Source: Deltaproteobacteria bacterium IMCC39146
GTDB taxonomy: Bacteria; Desulfobacterota; Desulfuromonadia; Desulfuromonadales; BM103
Assembly: GCA_030005635.1 (NCBI GenBank)
Contig: JARUHP010000011.1
Coordinates: 1-64,000, forward strand
Direction of reading: 5' to 3'
DNA length: 64,000 nt
In this document: piece after piece, positions 7,755 to 17,800 of the stretch
Layout of the letters: each line of letters starts with the position of its first letter
Numbering within the stretch: position 1 is the stretch's first letter
Position numbers and translations under genes: made by a program
The notes under the pieces: model-generated
Told to the model about the DNA's origin: nothing
Databases searched by the model: none
Seen by the model: the letters and a program-made list of their open reading frames with translations, nothing else

Positions 7755-10700
7755 AGAAAAACAGCGGAGAACAGAATCAGCAGACAGCGGCAACCACGCC
7801 GTTGGCTATTGTCGGTATCGGCTGCCTCTTCCCCCAGGCAGCAGATAAGGGAACCTTCTGGACCAATATCAAGAATGGTACAGACTCGATCATCGAGGTG
7901 CCCGAAACTCATTGGCGCTCCGATGATTATTTCGACGCGGATCCTAAGACAGCCGACAAGGTTTACGCCAAGTATGGCGGCTTCCTCTCTCCGGTTGATT
8001 TCAACCCGATGGAGTACGGTGTGCTGCCCAACGCGCTCGAGGCAATTGATACCTCGCAATTGCTCGGCTTGGTTGCTGTTGATCAGGCGTTGCAGGACGC
8101 CGGCTACACGACAGAGAAAGAATTTAATCGTGATCGCGTCAGCGTCATCATCGGCGTCACCGGTACCCTGGAGCTGGTGGTGCCCCTCGGTGCCCGCCTC
8201 GGTCATCCGCGCTGGCGTGAAGCGCTGAAAGACGCAGGCATCGCCGATGCGATCGCCGAAGACGTCATGCAGCGCATTAGTGATTCATACGTTCCCTGGC
8301 AGGAAAACTCCTTTCCCGGCCTGCTCGGCAACGTGGTGGCCGGCCGGATCAGCAAGCATTTTGATTTCGGTGGCACCAACTGCGTGGTCGACGCTGCGTG
8401 CGGCAGCTCCTTAAGTGCCCTCAATCTAGCGGCGATGGAACTGGCCGCAGGTAAATCGGACATGGTGGTCACCGGTGGTATCGACACCTTCAACGATATC
8501 TTCATGTACACCTGCTTCAGCAAGACCCCGGCACTTTCCCCCTCCGGACACGCCAAACCATTTTCTGACAATGCTGATGGCACCACCCTCGGTGAAGGTC
8601 TGGGCATTGTTGTCGTCAAACGTCTGGCCGATGCCGAGCGTGATGGTGATAAGATCTATGCAGTTGTCAAGGGTATAGGAGCTTCGAGCGACGGTCGCAG
8701 CGGGGCGATTTACGAGCCGAGCGCTGCCGGTCAGCAGAAAGCGTTGCGCCGCGCCTACGAGCAGGGTGGTGTTGATCCGCAGACCATCGAATTGATCGAA
8801 GCCCACGGTACCGGCACCAAGGTTGGTGATGCTGTCGAAGTTACTGCGCTGAAGGATGTTTTCGGCGAAGCCGATTTCCCCTGGTGCGCGATCGGTTCGA
8901 TCAAGTCACAGATCGGTCATACCAAGGCGGCTGCCGGCTCTGCCGGCCTGATCAAAGCCGCCATGGCGCTCTACAACAAGACCCTGCCGCCAACAATCAA
9001 GGTTGAGAAGCCGCAAGAAGCAATGACCGCGGCAACGTCACCATTTTATGTCAACACCGAAACCCGCCCCTGGATCCCGCGTGGAGACCATCCCCGTCGG
9101 GCCGGTATCAGCGCGCTCGGTTTTGGTGGCAGCAACTTCCACTGCCTGCTTGAGGAATACCAGCCGCTTAAGGCTGCTGCCGACTGGCAGGGTGATGTGC
9201 AGATCGCTGCCTTTAGCGCCGCTGATGAAAGCGGTCTGGAATCTGCTTTGCAAAACTTTCCGGCAGATGCGGCGTGGAACACTCTGCGTCTGGCTGCTGA
9301 TGAGAGCCGTGACAACTTTGATGTAAAACAAGCCTGTCGCCTGGTGATGGTTTTGGAGAAAGACACATCCAAACCTGCCGCCCAGGTGAAAAGCGCTTTG
9401 GCTATGCTCAAGAGCAGCGACCAGAGCTCCTGGAGCACTCCTGATGGCAGTTTCTTTGCCAAGGGTGAGCTTGATGGCAAATTGGCGATGCTCTTCCCCG
9501 GTCAGGGGGCCCAGTATCCCGGGATGCTCAAAGACCTGGCGATCCAGTTCCCACAGTTCCTCGACTCCTTCACAACTGCCGATCGAGCATTTTTGTCTAA
9601 CACAAACGGCAAAGAAGGCCGTTTGGTTGAACTTGTTTATCCTCGTCCTGCTTTTGACCAGACGACCAGAGATCAGAACATTGAAAACTTACAGGCAACT
9701 GAAGTTGCCCAGCCTGCCCTCGGTGCCGTCAGCCTCGGTGCCCGCGACGTACTGGCCAGTTTTGGTGTTGCTGCAGAAGCTTATGTCGGCCACAGCTACG
9801 GTGAATTAACAGCGCTCTGCTCCGGCGGCTATTTTGATGATGATGCCCTGCATGCGCTTTCTCGTCTACGTGGCGAGCTGATGGCCGCCGGTGAAGGCGA
9901 CCGTGGTTCGATGCTGGCGGTATCTGCACCTCTCAATCAGGTTGAAGCATTTCTCAAGAATTCCGGCCTGCAACTGGTTCTGGCCAATCGTAATACTCCC
10001 GAACAGGGCGTCCTCTCCGGAGCGACTGCAGAGATTGAAAAGGCCGCCAAACGTCTCGATGAGCAGGGCTTGCGTTATAAGCAACTTTCGGTTGCTGCGG
10101 CCTTTCACAGCGAACTGGTCGCTGATGCCAGCGGTCCTTTTGGCGAACGCCTGCAGGAGATCAAGTTCAACAAGCCGACCGCCAGCGTATTTTCCAACAC
10201 GACCGGCAACGCCTATCCGGAGACGGCTAAAAAAGCCCGTGAAATTCTTGCCGACCAACTGGCTTGCCCGGTTAACTTTGTCGCTGAAATTGAAGCCATG
10301 TACGAAGCCGGGATGCGCACCTTTCTCGAGGTTGGCCCTGGTGCGCGTTTGACCGGCATGGTCAAAGCGATCCTTGGTGAACGGGCCTACCAGGCGATTG
10401 CTGTCGATGCCTCCAATGGCCAGCGCTCAGGTATCAACGACCTGGCCCGCTCCCTGGCACAGCTGAGCGTGCTTGGTTATCCGATTGCGCTGTCAAGTTG
10501 GGATGAAGGCTATGCTGCGACGGTCAAGGCGAAGCAAGGCAAAAAGCCCGGTATGACGATTCCTTTGACCGGCGCTAACTATTTCAAGCGCCCTGAAAAG
10601 CGTCCGCCGGTTCCGCAACAGGCCGCGCCCGTTGCAGCGCCAGCAGTAGGGTCTGTCACTCAAGTCGTACCACAAGCGGCGGCGACACTGAGCTCGCCGA

Positions 10701-13700
10701 CACCTGTCACCGATGCCGGCTCCCTGCAGGAAGCCTTGCAGATTACCCGTCAGAGCATGCAGGCCTTACAGAATCTGCAGGAGCAGACGTCTCGCCTGCA
10801 TCAACAATTTCTCACCGGTCAGGAAGCGGCGACCCATTCTTTTCTCAATCTGGTTGATCAGCAAAACCGTCTGTTGCAGGGCCAGCCGTTGATTCCTGCT
10901 GTTGCCCCCGTTGCTCAGGTCCCTGTCGCTACAGCTACTCCTGTTCCGCCAATGGCCGCTCCAGTTGCCCCTGTTCCGAAACCTGTTTCTGCTGCTCCAG
11001 CGCCGATTGTTACCCCTGCCGTTGACAGGAATAAGGTCTCCTCGACGCTGCTCGCGGTCATCGCTGAAAAAACCGGTTATCCGGAAGAGATGCTGGAGCT
11101 GGAGATGACCCTCGATGCCGACCTCGGTATCGATTCGATCAAACGTGTGGAGATCCTTTCCGCACTGCAGGAGCAGTTGCCCGAAGCCCCGGCAGTCAAG
11201 CCGGAGGATCTTGGAACTTTGCAGACTCTGGGTCAGATCATTGACCATTTAAACGCCGGCATGGCCGCTGCCCCAGCTGCTGCCGCTCCGGCATCGCCAG
11301 CAGCGCCTGCTGTTGACAGCAATGTCGTTTCAGCCACCTTGCTTGCCGTGATTGCCGAGAAGACCGGTTACCCGGAAGAGATGCTGGAGCTGGAAATGAC
11401 CCTCGATGCCGATCTCGGTATCGATTCGATCAAGCGCGTGGAGATCCTCTCTGCACTGCAGGAAAAACTGCCGGAGGCTCCTGCTGTCAAGCCGGAAGAC
11501 CTCGGTACTCTGCAGACTCTTGGCCAGATCATCGATCATTTAAGTGCCGGTATGGCACCTGTCTCGGCCGCTCATGCTGCTGCGCCGGTAGCGACCCCTG
11601 CAGTTGATGATAGCCGTGTCTCAAGCGTGTTGTTGGAAGTGATCGCCGAGAAGACCGGCTACCCGATCGAGATGCTTGAGATGGAGATGGCCCTCGACAC
11701 CGACCTCGGCATCGATTCGATCAAGCGTGTGGAGATTCTCTCCGCTTTACAGGAGAAACTCCCGGAAGCTCCGGCAGTGAAGCCGGAAGATCTGGGTGTG
11801 TTGCAGACCCTCGGTCAGATTGTCGATCATCTGAGCGCAGGCATGGTCACTGCCGCGCCAGTAGCGCAGGCCACTGCAACGCCAGCTGTTGATAGCAACC
11901 GCGTTGCAACTGTGCTGCTCGAAGTGATCGCCGAAAAGACTGGCTATCCGGTTGAGATGCTTGAGATGGAGATGGCCCTTGACACCGACCTCGGTATCGA
12001 TTCGATCAAGCGTGTTGAAATTCTTTCTGCGTTGCAGGAGAAACTACCCGAGGCGCCGGCGGTTAAACCGGAAGATCTTGGCGTGCTGCAAACCCTCGGT
12101 CAGATTGTTGATCATCTCGCAGCTGCCGGCAAAAAGAGCACTGCACCGGCAACACTGGCTGCAATGAGTAGTCTGCTGGATCGCGATGCAGTGGCGGCAA
12201 CGTTGCTGGAGGTGATTGCCGGCAAAACCGGTTACCCGGTTGAGATGCTTGAACTTGAGATGGCGCTTGATACGGATCTTGGTATCGATTCGATCAAACG
12301 CGTCGAGATTCTCTCCGCTCTGCAGGACAAACTGCCTGGAGCACCGGCGATCAAGCCGGAACACCTTGGCACTTTACAGACCGTGGGTCATATCGTTGAT
12401 TTCCTCGCCAGTGTGTCCGGTGTCTCTGAACCAGAGGCAAAAGTTTTAGCGCCACTTGAGTTGCCGACAGTAGGCAGCGGTGTGGAACGCAAGGTCCTCA
12501 AGGCGATCCCGCTTCAGGCGCCCGGGAATCGGGAGTCCCTGAACCTGGCAAAGGGCTCTCTGGTCTGGGTTAGTGATGATGGCTCGGCGTTGACAGCTGC
12601 GCTTTGCCAGCAGTTGGACGCCCAAAGTCTGAAAGCAGAGAAAATTAATCTCGCTCAACTGGATGGCCTTGTGCCAAGTGATAACCTGGCTGGACTGATC
12701 CTGATCGCTCCACTATCCGGTAGTGATGATCTTTTCCTGAAGAACGCTTTCCGCCTGATGCAATTGGCGGAACCAGCGCTTAATGCTACGGCTGATAAGT
12801 CCGGAGCGGTCATGGCTACGGTGTCACGTCTGAACGGTTGTTTCGGTATGGCTGATGGTGGTGCGGTGACCGATGCCCTTTCGGGAGGCTTGGCCGGTCT
12901 GACCAAAACAGCCGGCCACGAGTGGCCTGAAGTCGCCTGCAAGGCCTTCGATCTATCGGCAGACCTGACTGATGTGAATAAAATCGCGGAAATGCTGGTT
13001 GCTGAGCTTTTGGCTGACGGTGTCCAGGAAGTCGGTTTCTCGACGGAAGGTTTGCAAACGCTCAACCTGGTCGAAGAAGCTCTCTCTGGTGAAAATCTTG
13101 ATTCGCCGGTCGATTATGGTGATGTGGTCGTGGTCAGCGGCGGCGCACGCGGTGTGACTGCAGAGGTTGCGATTGCACTTGCGGCATCGAGTCGTGCGAC
13201 CCTGCTGCTGCTCGGTCGCAGTGCAGCACCGCAACCGGAACCTGTTTGGTTGGACGGGCTACAGAGTGAAGCCGAGATCAAAAAAGCTGTGATCGCTCAT
13301 GCCGACAGCCCCCTAAAGCCGAAAGATGTGGGCCGCAAGTGCCAGGAGATTCTTGGCAATCGTGAAATCCGCGAGAATTTGCGTCGCATCAAAGAGGCAG
13401 GCGGGCAGGGCCTCTATCGCTCTGTTGATCTTCGCGACAGAGGCGCCGTAGCAGCCGTGATCAAACAGATTCGTAAAGAGTACGGTCCGATCAAGGGCCT
13501 GATTCATGGCGCCGGAGTGCTGGCTGATCGTCTGATCAAGGACAAGACAGCAGAGCAGTTCGAACAGGTCTACAGCACCAAGATTGCTGGCCTGCGCAAT
13601 CTGCTGGCTGCGGTAGCCGAAGATGCGTTGAAATTTATGGTGATGTTCTCGTCATCGACCGGCCGTTTCGGCCGTGCCGGCCAGGTTGATTATGCCGTGG

Positions 13701-14848
13701 CCAACGAGATCCTCAACAAAATCGCCCAACAAGAGGCGGCACAACGTTCAGACTGTCGCGTCCTCTCCCTGAACTGGGGACCCTGGGATGGTGGCATGGT
13801 GACCCCGGCGTTGAAGAAAGTCTTTGCCGAAGAAGGGGTGGCTGTCATCGACCTCAAGGCTGGTGCCGATTACCTGGTCGAGGAAATTGCGACTCCACCG
13901 GGTGGCCCGGTCGAGTTGGTGATCCTCGGTGGCCGTGAAGAAGCGGCCAGCGAAGTCTCGTCACAGGCACATGATAATATCTACCTCTCCAAGGCCTTCG
14001 ACCTGGAGGTCTCGATCGAGCAGTACCCCTTCCTCAAGTCTCACGTCATTGATGGCAAGGCGGTTCTGCCGATGGCCGTGATGATCGAGTGGATGGCACA
14101 TGGTGCGATTCATAACAATCCGGGCTTGCGTTTCCATGGTTTCAACGATCTGCGGGTGTTGAAAGGCGTCACTCTGGAGCAGGGGCAAAGTCACACCTTG
14201 CAGGTGATGACCGGCAAGTCTTTCAAGAGCGGTGGCGTGCATGTCGTGCCTGTGGAGCTCTCAGGTGTCTCTGCATACGGCAAGCAGTTTGTTCACTGCC
14301 GCGCCAGAATAGTTCTGGCTGCTAAGCTGCCTGAAGGCAAGGTGGCTATGGAGCGTGTTGAACTTCAAGCTTACAGTCGGCCGATCGAAGAGGTCTACCA
14401 GCCTGACCGGCTCTTTCACGGACCAGACTTCCACGGTATCCGTGAGGTGATTGGTTGCTCTGCTGACGGCATCGCTTCGATGGTTCGTCCGGCACCGCTG
14501 CCGACCGATTGGATCAAGCAGCCGTTGCGAAATTCGTGGCTCTCTGATCCTTTGGCCCTCGACAGCAGCTTCCAGTTGATGATCCTCTGGAGCTTCGAGC
14601 GCTACAAGTCAGCATCCCTGCCGGTCTTCGCCGGTCGATATCGTCAGTACCTGAATCGCTTCCCTGAAAGTGGTGTCGAGATCCGTATCCGTGTGACCAG
14701 CCAGAGTGCCAGCAAGGCAGCTGCGGAGATCGATTTTGTCGATCCGGCCAGCGGGGCTTTGATCGCCCGTATTGAAAATTATCAGTGCGTGATTGATACG
14801 TCGCTGAATGCGAGCTTCCAGCGCAACAAACTGCAGGGAGTTGCTTAA
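7751..14848 (+). CDS. pfaA: PfaA: polyunsaturated-lipid synthase, KS-MAT-5xACP-KR-DH
   Basis: A 2365-residue iterative megasynthase. The ketosynthase (about 15-470) has Cys217 in DAACGSS, plus EAHGTGT and a GH motif. The malonyltransferase (about 585-900) has Ser682 in GHSYG. Five tandem ACPs follow a proline/alanine linker, each with LGIDSIK; the phosphopantetheine serines are 1129, 1226, 1323, 1418 and 1514. The ketoreductase has GGARG near 1797 and a Tyr near 1981. The C-terminal PKS-type dehydratase domain has His2098 in HVIDGKAVLP and Asp2271 in DSSFQ. The start is TTG 7751, with AAGGAG upstream, overlapping the pfaD stop (TTGA). It builds a carbon chain from malonyl-CoA with PfaC and PfaD, without desaturases. 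Product length and double-bond number cannot be read from sequence. Confidence 0.94.
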   Translation: MKKNSGEQNQQTAATTPLAIVGIGCLFPQAADKGTFWTNIKNGTDSIIEVPETHWRSDDYFDADPKTADKVYAKYGGFLSPVDFNPMEYGVLPNALEAIDTSQLLGLVAVDQALQDAGYTTEKEFNRDRVSVIIGVTGTLELVVPLGARLGHPRWREALKDAGIADAIAEDVMQRISDSYVPWQENSFPGLLGNVVAGRISKHFDFGGTNCVVDAACGSSLSALNLAAMELAAGKSDMVVTGGIDTFNDIFMYTCFSKTPALSPSGHAKPFSDNADGTTLGEGLGIVVVKRLADAERDGDKIYAVVKGIGASSDGRSGAIYEPSAAGQQKALRRAYEQGGVDPQTIELIEAHGTGTKVGDAVEVTALKDVFGEADFPWCAIGSIKSQIGHTKAAAGSAGLIKAAMALYNKTLPPTIKVEKPQEAMTAATSPFYVNTETRPWIPRGDHPRRAGISALGFGGSNFHCLLEEYQPLKAAADWQGDVQIAAFSAADESGLESALQNFPADAAWNTLRLAADESRDNFDVKQACRLVMVLEKDTSKPAAQVKSALAMLKSSDQSSWSTPDGSFFAKGELDGKLAMLFPGQGAQYPGMLKDLAIQFPQFLDSFTTADRAFLSNTNGKEGRLVELVYPRPAFDQTTRDQNIENLQATEVAQPALGAVSLGARDVLASFGVAAEAYVGHSYGELTALCSGGYFDDDALHALSRLRGELMAAGEGDRGSMLAVSAPLNQVEAFLKNSGLQLVLANRNTPEQGVLSGATAEIEKAAKRLDEQGLRYKQLSVAAAFHSELVADASGPFGERLQEIKFNKPTASVFSNTTGNAYPETAKKAREILADQLACPVNFVAEIEAMYEAGMRTFLEVGPGARLTGMVKAILGERAYQAIAVDASNGQRSGINDLARSLAQLSVLGYPIALSSWDEGYAATVKAKQGKKPGMTIPLTGANYFKRPEKRPPVPQQAAPVAAPAVGSVTQVVPQAAATLSSPTPVTDAGSLQEALQITRQSMQALQNLQEQTSRLHQQFLTGQEAATHSFLNLVDQQNRLLQGQPLIPAVAPVAQVPVATATPVPPMAAPVAPVPKPVSAAPAPIVTPAVDRNKVSSTLLAVIAEKTGYPEEMLELEMTLDADLGIDSIKRVEILSALQEQLPEAPAVKPEDLGTLQTLGQIIDHLNAGMAAAPAAAAPASPAAPAVDSNVVSATLLAVIAEKTGYPEEMLELEMTLDADLGIDSIKRVEILSALQEKLPEAPAVKPEDLGTLQTLGQIIDHLSAGMAPVSAAHAAAPVATPAVDDSRVSSVLLEVIAEKTGYPIEMLEMEMALDTDLGIDSIKRVEILSALQEKLPEAPAVKPEDLGVLQTLGQIVDHLSAGMVTAAPVAQATATPAVDSNRVATVLLEVIAEKTGYPVEMLEMEMALDTDLGIDSIKRVEILSALQEKLPEAPAVKPEDLGVLQTLGQIVDHLAAAGKKSTAPATLAAMSSLLDRDAVAATLLEVIAGKTGYPVEMLELEMALDTDLGIDSIKRVEILSALQDKLPGAPAIKPEHLGTLQTVGHIVDFLASVSGVSEPEAKVLAPLELPTVGSGVERKVLKAIPLQAPGNRESLNLAKGSLVWVSDDGSALTAALCQQLDAQSLKAEKINLAQLDGLVPSDNLAGLILIAPLSGSDDLFLKNAFRLMQLAEPALNATADKSGAVMATVSRLNGCFGMADGGAVTDALSGGLAGLTKTAGHEWPEVACKAFDLSADLTDVNKIAEMLVAELLADGVQEVGFSTEGLQTLNLVEEALSGENLDSPVDYGDVVVVSGGARGVTAEVAIALAASSRATLLLLGRSAAPQPEPVWLDGLQSEAEIKKAVIAHADSPLKPKDVGRKCQEILGNREIRENLRRIKEAGGQGLYRSVDLRDRGAVAAVIKQIRKEYGPIKGLIHGAGVLADRLIKDKTAEQFEQVYSTKIAGLRNLLAAVAEDALKFMVMFSSSTGRFGRAGQVDYAVANEILNKIAQQEAAQRSDCRVLSLNWGPWDGGMVTPALKKVFAEEGVAVIDLKAGADYLVEEIATPPGGPVELVILGGREEAASEVSSQAHDNIYLSKAFDLEVSIEQYPFLKSHVIDGKAVLPMAVMIEWMAHGAIHNNPGLRFHGFNDLRVLKGVTLEQGQSHTLQVMTGKSFKSGGVHVVPVELSGVSAYGKQFVHCRARIVLAAKLPEGKVAMERVELQAYSRPIEEVYQPDRLFHGPDFHGIREVIGCSADGIASMVRPAPLPTDWIKQPLRNSWLSDPLALDSSFQLMILWSFERYKSASLPVFAGRYRQYLNRFPESGVEIRIRVTSQSASKAAAEIDFVDPASGALIARIENYQCVIDTSLNASFQRNKLQGVA
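11030..12410 (+). repeat. Five tandem ACP-coding repeats in pfaA
   Basis: Five units of about 290 bp, serine-to-serine spacing 97, 97, 95 and 96 residues, joined by alanine/proline linkers. Within units, DNA around ATCGATTCGATCAA and the EKTGYP segment is nearly identical, so unequal recombination could change copy number. More ACPs generally raise PUFA output in other systems. Confidence 0.9.
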
Positions 14849-14850
14849 GG

Positions 14851-17800
14851 ATGAAGCACGGTAAATCTGTTGCAATCGTCGGGGTCGGCGGCATTTTTCC
14901 AATGTCACCGACCCTGGACCGTTTCTGGGAAACGATTACCGGCAATGTCGATACGTCTCGGCAGCCGCCGCAAGGTCGTTGGCTGCTCGACCCCGATGAA
15001 GCCTTTGATCCCACAATCGGCGCTCCTGATAAAGTATATTCGAAGAAAGCCTGCTTCATTGATAACGAGAGCGACACCTCATCGATCGCCGGCCTCGATA
15101 TCGATGCCGATTTCTTAAGCGGCCTTGATCCGATGTATCGCCTGTTGCTACGGACAGGTCATCAGGCCTTCAGTGATGGTCGCATCGACCAGGTTGATCG
15201 GCAAAAAGTCGGCGTCATCATCGGCAACCTGGCCTTGCCGAGTGAGCATTCCTCGATCATGGCCCGGGAGTATCTCGGCCGTACTTTCGCCGAAAAAATC
15301 CTTGGTGCAGACGCACAACCGGAGTTGACTAGCGTTGATCCACTGAATCGCTACGTCGCCGGCCTTCCCGCAGGTCTCCTTGCTAAAGCTCTCGGCCTGG
15401 GCGGAACCTGTTATACCCTTGATGCTGCTTGCGCCTCATCACTCTACGCCATCAAGCTGGCTGTCGATGAGTTGCTGGCCGGTCGTGCCGATGCCATGTT
15501 GACAGGTGGCCTGGCACGTCCCGATTCTCTCTACACCCAGATGGGCTTCTCCCAACTGCACGCTTTGTCTCCTTCCGGTACCTGTTCTCCTTTCGACGCC
15601 AATGGCGATGGTCTGGTGGTTGGCGAGGGCAGCGGCATGTTCCTGCTCAAACGCACCGAGGATGCCGTGCGTGCAGGAGATCATATCTATGCCGTGATTC
15701 GCGGTATCGGTCTGTCCAATGATATTGGCGGCAGCTTGCTTGCTCCGGCTTCCGAAGGCCAGCTACGGGCGATGCGTTCGGCTTATCAGCAAGCCGGTTG
15801 GTCTCCTTCTGATGTTGATATGATCGAATGCCACGCCACCGGCACCCCGGTTGGTGACGTGGTCGAGTTCTCCAGCCTGAAAAGTCTCTGGGGCAAGGAT
15901 GACTGGACGTCTGGACAGTGTGTAATCGGTTCGGTGAAATCGAATATCGGGCATCTGCTGACCGCTGCCGGTTCCGCCGCTTTGATGAAAACCCTGTTGG
16001 CGATGAAAGAGCGCACTCTGCCGCCGACCGCTAACTTTAAGCAGCCGGCCAAAGGTGTTGAGCTGGAGAAAAGTCCGTTCCGCGTTCTGCAGCAAGCGAA
16101 GCCCTGGAAGCAGCGCAAGCAAGGCCAGCCGCGCCGGGCTGCCGTAAGCGCTTTCGGTTTCGGCGGGATTAATGCTCACCTCCTGGTCGAGGAATGGATT
16201 CCAAAGAAACCGGCAAAAAGTTCGGTGACCTATCCACCGTCATTCAAGAAGAAGAGCCCACCGATCGCGATCGTTGGCATGGGCGCACATCTTGGCCCCT
16301 GGGATTCTCTTGACTCTCTGCGCAGCCGCTTCTTAGGTGATGAAAAAATCGTCAAGCCAGAGCTGCCCTCACGTTGGTGGGGGGCGGAAGAAAGCCGCTG
16401 GTTTAAGAATAAAGGTTATAAAAAATCGGACTTTAAAGGTTTTTACGTCTCTGATGCGCAAGCCACTCCCGGAGTCTTTCGTATTCCGCCGAAAGAGGTT
16501 GAGGAGATGCTACCCCGTCAACTCCTGATGCTCAAGGTGGCCGACGAGGCTTTGCAGGATGCCGGCATCAAGAAAGAGGATCTGCTCTTTACCGGGGTTT
16601 TTATCGGTACGGGGATGGACCTTAACGCGACCAATTTCAGTTTTCGCTGGGGGCTTGAAAAGTTGGCTCGCCGCTGGGCGCAACAGCTTGGCCGCGACCT
16701 CTCGGAAGCGGAGCTCAATGATTGGATTGCCGCTCTGCGCGAATCGGCCGGTCCGGCCTTAAGTGCCAATCGGGTCATGGGGGCGCTCGGCAGCATCGTT
16801 GCCAGCCGGGTGGCCAAGGAGTTCAAAGTCGGTGGACCCAGCTTCACACTGTCGAGTGAGGAGAACTCAGGTCTGCGAGCCCTCGAAGTGGGTGTGCGTG
16901 CTTTGCAGGAAGGTTCTATCAACCGGGCGATTGTCGGCGCGGCCGATATGGCTGGCGATCTGCGCGCAGTTCTTGGCCGACACGAAAACAAGCCTTTTTC
17001 AAAATCTGGCGTTACCCGCCCCTTTGATAAAAATGCCGATGGTTCATTGGTCGGTGAGGGCGCTGCTGCGGTTATTCTCAAGCGCCTCGACGACGCCAAG
17101 CAGGATGGTGATCATATCTACGCCATCGTCAAGGGGGTCGGCACCGCCACCGGCGGGCAGGTCGAAGAAGAATTTACGGACAGTGATGCTTATACCCTCT
17201 CTCTAGAACGGGCAAGCCTCGAATCCGGGGCAACTCCGGAGTCTATCAGCTACCTGGAAACCCATGGCAGCGGCCTGGCTTCTGAAGACGCCCTTGAAGC
17301 AAAAGCTCTCGGTGAATTTTTCGGCGCCAAACAAACAAAAAATCCCTGCTACATCGGTAGCGCCAAGGCCGATGTCGGTCATGCCGGCGCTGTTGCCGGT
17401 CTGGCTTCCCTGATCAAGGCCTCTCTCTGTCTGGAAACGCAAATTTTACCTCCGCTGCGTAACCTGCAGTCGCTGCGCTACGATTGGGTGCGCGGCAAGC
17501 GCAATTTCATCGCTCCCGAGGCCGCGCAGTTCTGGTTGCGCAACCGGGTTGAAGGGCCGAGAAGAGTCCTGGTCAGCGGCCTTGGTAATGACGGCACCTG
17601 CTCTCACGTTGTTCTGGAAGGTTTTGAAAATAAGGCAGGTAGCGCTCAGGCCACGACAGTAAAGCGGCCTCTGGGTGCCCTCGACGAAGGTCTGTTCGTT
17701 CTTGAAGCGGATCATGTTGAAGGGCTTTTAAAGAAGATTTCTCAACTTCAGGATTTTGTCGCCATGGCTCCTGATGGAGGGATCGAAGAGTTGGCCCTGC

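Noticed and set aside
11030-12410. Evenly spaced repeats that could suggest a CRISPR array or satellite
   Set aside because: They are in frame and each encodes a full ACP domain with LGIDSIK.
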